Shown piece by piece: positions 60,255-64,000 of a stretch of DNA of 64,000 nt (its first letter is position 1; each line of letters opens with the position of its first letter). Where the stretch lies: positions 124,001 to 188,000 of the forward strand of contig OZ257155.1 in assembly GCA_965279355.1 (NCBI GenBank), in the 5' to 3' direction. Under the pieces are notes generated by a model. It was not told where the DNA came from and searched no databases. It saw only the letters and a program-made list of their open reading frames with translations. The DNA is from G965279355 sp965279355 (GTDB taxonomy: Bacteria > Pseudomonadota > Alphaproteobacteria > CACIAM-22H2). The position numbers and the translations under genes are program-made.

Positions 60255-61767
60255 GCATCTGCCGCAGTTCGATCTTGAGGACTTTTCCCAGATGGCTTTT
60301 GGGGAGCGCGTCGACGAACCGGTACGTCTTCGGGCGTTTGAAGCGGGCGATGTTGTCGATACACAGCGTATCGAGTTCGGCCTGCGCGACGGACTGTCCG
60401 GGCACGCAGGCGACGAAGGCAACAACACTTTCGCCCCATTCGGCATCCGGACTGCCGACAACGGACACTTCGGCGACGGCGGGATGACGGAGCAGGACTT
60501 CCTCCACCTCGCGCGGATAGATGTTGGCACCGCCGCTGATGATGACGTCCTTGTTGCGATCTTTGAGAAACAGGAAGCCGTTCGGGTCCATGACCCCGAC
60601 ATCGCCGGTATGCAGCCAGCCGCCGCGCAGCGTCTCGCGGCTGGCGTCTGGGTTGTTCCAGTAACCCTTCATCACGGTATCGCCGCGCACCAGGATTTCG
60701 CCGGGCTCCCCGGCGGGGAGGGTGTGATCGTCCGCGTCGACGATCCGGACCTCGACCGTGGACTGTGCGATGCCGACCGAACTCAGCCGTTCGCGAAACC
60801 GCGGCGTGCCGTCGTCGCGATGACAGGCACGGGACAGCACCGAGATCGACATCGGGCTTTCGCCCTGGCCGTAGATCTGCGCCAGACGCGGCCCGAAGCA
60901 GTTCAGCGCACGGTTCAGGTCCTCGGCATACATCGGCGCGCCGCCGTAGACGATGGTGCGCAGGGTCGTGACGTCCGCGCTGGCCGCGCGCGGACTTTCC
61001 GCCAGTCGTTTGACGATGGTGGGTGCTGCGAAAAAGCTGGTGCGCGGATGGCGGGCGATCAGATCGAAGACTTCGTCCGCGTCGAAGCCCTGCGTCGGCA
61101 CCACATGGGCGGCGCAGCCGATGACATGGGGGATGATATAAAGCCCGGAGCCGTGGCACATCGGCCCGATATGAAGAAGGCGGTCGCCGGGCGACACGGT
61201 TTCGAAATCGGAAAAGTAGCCGAGGCCCATGGTCAGGAGATTGCGATGGGTCAGCTCGGCGCCTTTCGGCCGGCCGGTCGTGCCGCTGGTATAGAATAGC
61301 CAGGCGCCGTCCGTCGCGGCACGATCCATCATCGGGACCGGGTCGCCGATGCGAAGCTCCCGGTATTCCTCGTCTTCGACACAGACGAGATGCTTCATCT
61401 CCGGCAGCTCCAATCGCAACGCCGCGATGGCGTTCGCGAGTTCGCTCGTGGCGAAACACGCGCGCGTGCCGGAATTTTCCAGAATAAAGGCCAGCTCCTT
61501 GGCATGCAGACGCGGGTTGACCGGCACCGTGATCAGGCCGGCGTGCCAGCAGGCGAACAGAACCTCGATGAATTCGGGGACGTTCCGCATCGCAATGGCG
61601 ACGCGGTCACCGGGCGCCAGGTTAAGTCGGGTCTTCAGCGAGCCCGCGAGCGCGGCCACGCGCCGGGCTAGTTCGCCATAGGAGGCGACCAGCTCCTCAC
61701 CGCAAAAAAGCGCCGGCATTTCGGGATGGACGCGGCCGGCGCGCTCCAGAAGTCGCGCTAGGTTCAT
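60238..61767 (-). CDS. AMP-forming acyl-CoA synthetase
   Basis: A 509-residue adenylating enzyme. FYTSGTTGRPKGAELTHRNL is the ATP loop, IYGQGESPMSISVL the A5 motif, WLHTGDVGVMDPNGFLFLKD A7/A8, and LPKSHLGKVLKIEL carries the C-terminal catalytic lysine. It activates a carboxylic acid, probably a fatty or aryl acid, to its CoA thioester. The next gene downstream on this strand is beyond the convergent DUF2238 gene. Confidence 0.93.
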   Translation of the reverse strand: MNLARLLERAGRVHPEMPALFCGEELVASYGELARRVAALAGSLKTRLNLAPGDRVAIAMRNVPEFIEVLFACWHAGLITVPVNPRLHAKELAFILENSGTRACFATSELANAIAALRLELPEMKHLVCVEDEEYRELRIGDPVPMMDRAATDGAWLFYTSGTTGRPKGAELTHRNLLTMGLGYFSDFETVSPGDRLLHIGPMCHGSGLYIIPHVIGCAAHVVPTQGFDADEVFDLIARHPRTSFFAAPTIVKRLAESPRAASADVTTLRTIVYGGAPMYAEDLNRALNCFGPRLAQIYGQGESPMSISVLSRACHRDDGTPRFRERLSSVGIAQSTVEVRIVDADDHTLPAGEPGEILVRGDTVMKGYWNNPDASRETLRGGWLHTGDVGVMDPNGFLFLKDRNKDVIISGGANIYPREVEEVLLRHPAVAEVSVVGSPDAEWGESVVAFVACVPGQSVAQAELDTLCIDNIARFKRPKTYRFVDALPKSHLGKVLKIELRQMLRDER

Positions 61768-61777
61768 CGGGCGAGCT

Positions 61778-62083
61778 TCATTCTTCCGGCTCGGTGGTGA
61801 ACATCAGCGGATAGCCTTTTCTCCGGCCCGCTTCGGTCGCTTCCGTGGCCTTGCTTTCCGCGACGTCGCGGGTGAAGACGGCGACCACGCAGGCTCCGCG
61901 CTGATGCGCGGTCATCATGACGCGGTGCGCCTGTTCCTCGCTCATGCGGAAAACAGATTTGAGGACGAAGATGACGAACTCACGCGGCGTGTAGTCGTCG
62001 TTGAGAAGAATCACCTTGTAGAGGCGCGGCCGCTCGACCTTCGGTTTCGTGTCGGCGCCCGGCTTCGTCGGTATCTCGACCAT
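61778..62083 (-). CDS. clpS: ATP-dependent Clp protease adaptor ClpS
   Basis: A 101-residue ClpS. YKVILLNDDYTPREFVIFVL contains the conserved DDYTP region that forms the N-degron pocket, followed by AHRVMMTAHQRGACVVAVFT. ClpS hands N-end-rule substrates to ClpA. The protein has an extra Lys/Pro-rich N-terminus. clpA is not adjacent; the acyl-CoA synthetase gene follows after ten bases. Confidence 0.95.
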   Translation of the reverse strand: MVEIPTKPGADTKPKVERPRLYKVILLNDDYTPREFVIFVLKSVFRMSEEQAHRVMMTAHQRGACVVAVFTRDVAESKATEATEAGRRKGYPLMFTTEPEE

Positions 62084-62122
62084 GAGGGCCCTCCTGCGGC
62101 GGCGCCGGAGAGGCCCGCACCG

Positions 62123-62983
62123 TCAGGCGGCGCGGGCGATGCTTTCCTGGTTCAGTAGCGGCAGGACCATGGTGAAGACTTGGGTCTCCGCCGTTGCGGC
62201 GATCTCTGCTCGCTCGTTGGGACTGACATCGACAACCGAATGCTTGCCGATCTCGGTGCCGCCGCAGGTCGCGGCGCCATCCATGACAAAGAGCAGGCGG
62301 ATCGCCGGCTCGGCGGCGACAGATAGACGCGCACCCTTGTCGATGCGGGTCATCTCCATGCGGACGCCGCGCTCGGTGAACATGCCGAGCTGCTTTGTTT
62401 CGATGCCCGGGCCGACCTTGCGCCAGTCGAACGCCTCCGGTTCGACCATGACCGGTGCCCGATAACGCGGCTTCGGATAGACCAGCTTGCGACCGCAGAC
62501 GGCTTCCCAGATTGCCTCGAACCCGTCCTGGTTTTTCTTTCCGGCGCCGGCGGCGCGGCGGAACACGCCGTCCTTGAACTCGCCCTGGCCGGCGAGCGCC
62601 TTGCGGCCCTGATCCATCTGCTCCCAGCTGATATAGCCCTGGCCGCTGGCGCCGCCGAACTGCAGTGTGAGGCCGAGGCGGAATGCGCCGGTATCGACCT
62701 GCGGGCCGTAATAGGCACCCTCGGGGAAATAGGCGATCTCGCCGGCGGTGAGGAAGCTGCGCGGCGCGACGCTCATCTTGCCTTCGAGCGAGAAGCGGAT
62801 CTGGTCGAAATTATGCCGGTGGCGCGGCGTGTGGTAATCGCCGTCGGTCTTGGCGAGCACCAGCAGGTAGTTCTCCGGCGTGTTCTCGACACCCCAGGCG
62901 AGGCGCTTGAACGCCAGCGTTCCGGTTCGGTGACGGGCCGGTCCAACCATCCATTCCAGGTCCTGCTCACGCATGATGCGCAT
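62123..62983 (-). CDS. cupin-fold protein of unknown function
   Basis: A 286-residue protein with two cupin-like halves. DGDYHTPRHRHNFDQIRFSL then GKMSVAPRSFLTAGEIAYFP shows the histidine-rich metal-binding barrel, and LLFVMDGAATCGGTEIGKHS a second one with few metal ligands. Bicupin enzymes include dioxygenases and isomerases. AAAGGGAG supports the ATG at 62983. It lies 39 bases upstream of clpS. Confidence 0.8.
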   Translation of the reverse strand: MRIMREQDLEWMVGPARHRTGTLAFKRLAWGVENTPENYLLVLAKTDGDYHTPRHRHNFDQIRFSLEGKMSVAPRSFLTAGEIAYFPEGAYYGPQVDTGAFRLGLTLQFGGASGQGYISWEQMDQGRKALAGQGEFKDGVFRRAAGAGKKNQDGFEAIWEAVCGRKLVYPKPRYRAPVMVEPEAFDWRKVGPGIETKQLGMFTERGVRMEMTRIDKGARLSVAAEPAIRLLFVMDGAATCGGTEIGKHSVVDVSPNERAEIAATAETQVFTMVLPLLNQESIARAA

Positions 62984-63052
62984 CGGCGTGCTCCCTTTAG
63001 GCTTTGCTGACTTGGCCGAAATGCTACTGCACAACGGGCGGCAAGGCGAGTG

Positions 63053-63799
63053 TCAGAATGCCCTGACGAGGAAGCTGCCGCCGATGATCAGGTAGAAAAC
63101 ATAGAGCCAGTTGGTGAAGCGCTTCTCGTCCAGGCGCTTGCGCAGACGCTGCCCGACCCACATCCCGGCGAAGACCGGAATGCACGCCAGCGCCGACCAG
63201 GTGAGCAGTTCGAGATCGGCGATGCCGGCACCGGCGAGACCGATGCCGTAGCCGGTTGCGCCGACAAAATAGACCAGCGAGATCACGCCGACGAACTCGT
63301 CGCGCGGCAGGCGGAGTGCGGCGAGGTAAATCAGCAGCGGCGGCCCGTAGATGGACGTCATGCCGCCCAGCACACCCGCCAGCACACCGACGATCGGTCC
63401 GGCCCAGCGATGCTGCTGCTCGGTGACGCGGATCTGCGGATAAAAATGGGTGAGGCTCGAAAAGCCGACGATCGAGCTTCCGACCAGCAGATAGAGAATC
63501 TTCTCCGGCACCAGCACCAGGATCTGCGTGCCGGCGATCAGGCCGATCAGCAGCAGAACGCACAGCCAGCCGAAACGCTTCAGTCGCCCGCCGATCAGCG
63601 AACTGCCGCCCTCGAAGCTCTGCGCGAAATTCGAGACGACGGTCGGCGCGATCAGCAGGCCGCCGGCGACCGGCAGGCTGTAGACAAGCGAGAGTTGTGG
63701 AATGGCGACCAGCGGCAGGCCGATGCCAAGCGTGCCCTTGACGAGGCCGCCGCTCAGCATGGCGACGACGCCGACGGTCAAAAGCGTGGTGATGTCCAT
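63053..63799 (-). CDS. TSUP-family (TauE/SafE) sulfite/anion transporter
   Basis: A 248-residue membrane protein of about seven to eight helices. GLVKGTLGIGLPLVAIPQLS and GVLAGVLGGMTSIYGPPLLI are the two inverted repeat signatures of the TauE/SafE family. Members export sulfite, sulfoacetate or other organosulfur anions. It stands alone between the cupin gene and hisI. The substrate cannot be told. Confidence 0.92.
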   Translation of the reverse strand: MDITTLLTVGVVAMLSGGLVKGTLGIGLPLVAIPQLSLVYSLPVAGGLLIAPTVVSNFAQSFEGGSSLIGGRLKRFGWLCVLLLIGLIAGTQILVLVPEKILYLLVGSSIVGFSSLTHFYPQIRVTEQQHRWAGPIVGVLAGVLGGMTSIYGPPLLIYLAALRLPRDEFVGVISLVYFVGATGYGIGLAGAGIADLELLTWSALACIPVFAGMWVGQRLRKRLDEKRFTNWLYVFYLIIGGSFLVRAF

Positions 63800-63823
63800 T
63801 CCGGGTGTCGATTTTCTAAAGCG

Positions 63824-64000
63824 TCAGCTTTTGTAGAGCTTGCCAGGATCGACGGTCACTTCGGCAATCGTCTCGAGCTTCCCGTTGCGGATCGCGCGGA
63901 AGAAGCAGTTGCGGCGTCCCGTGTGGCAGGCGACGCCTTTCTGGTCGATCAGCAGGAGCAGCGCATCACCGTCGCAGTCGAGACGCATCTCGACCAGGCG
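63824..64000 (-). CDS. hisI: phosphoribosyl-AMP cyclohydrolase HisI, C-terminal part
   Basis: The last 58 residues of HisI, with the N-terminus beyond the window edge. DCDGDALLLLIDQKGVACHT then GRRNCFF carries the metal- and zinc-binding aspartate and cysteine residues typical of HisI. It catalyses the third step of histidine biosynthesis, opening the adenine ring of PR-AMP. The family is identified with little doubt from this segment. Confidence 0.93.
   Translation of the reverse strand, partial: RLVEMRLDCDGDALLLLIDQKGVACHTGRRNCFFRAIRNGKLETIAEVTVDPGKLYKS

Overview
The window is GC-rich and looks like chromosomal DNA of an alphaproteobacterium, most likely Hyphomicrobiales or a near relative. 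The evidence is an NDUFS4-like complex I subunit between two tRNA genes, a PhyR-type sigma-mimic protein, promoters matching the EcfG general-stress consensus, many periplasmic binding proteins of the Bug and TRAP types, and a REP-like palindromic repeat. Genus cannot be told from the sequence. No phage, insertion sequence, CRISPR array or conjugation gene was seen.

Layout. 1-1602: the end of a molybdenum hydroxylase operon (CoxG, CoxS and partial CoxM types), in which CoxG is cut from its membrane anchor by one in-frame TGA. 1869-6992: a 1,707-residue secreted serralysin-type metalloprotease with 15 long RTX-like modules. 7034-10204: FMN reductase, GMC oxidoreductase and a Bug binding protein. 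10763-18284: a TAXI-type and a DctPQM-type TRAP transporter interleaved with a luciferase-like monooxygenase and a SnoaL-like protein. 18288-24696: small membrane proteins, a YeiH-type transporter, CinA/PncC, a TauD-type dioxygenase and a zinc alcohol dehydrogenase. 24700-35681: two hybrid sensor kinases, a single-domain response regulator, MFS and paired DMT transporters, an orphan ABC binding protein, a PhyH-type dioxygenase and a PhyR-like protein lacking its receiver domain.

35972-38726 is the most striking part. It is a compact island of stress-type genes: a YflT-like protein, three paralogous small secreted proteins sharing a C-x11-C motif, and a PRC-barrel protein. Three genes follow exact GGAAC-N16/17-CGTT promoters, a fourth follows a near match, and terminators separate the units. 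With the receiver-less PhyR homologue 7 kb away, this suggests a local branch of the general stress response.

38732-42480 is a tctCBA transporter operon coupled to a glycosyltransferase-like gene. 42522-50205 holds housekeeping genes (Atm1-type ABC exporter, adenylate cyclase, DUF192, O-methyltransferase, two tRNAs). 50905-55965 is a probable aromatic or stilbenoid catabolic locus: a Bug binding protein, a DUF3237 protein and a carotenoid/stilbene oxygenase divergent from an XylR-like sigma-54 activator, with an inverted repeat between them. 55988-64000 holds a DUF3445 N-demethylase-like protein, a degenerate nuclease-like protein, an isolated fliG, an acyl-CoA synthetase, clpS, a cupin protein, a TSUP transporter and the end of hisI.
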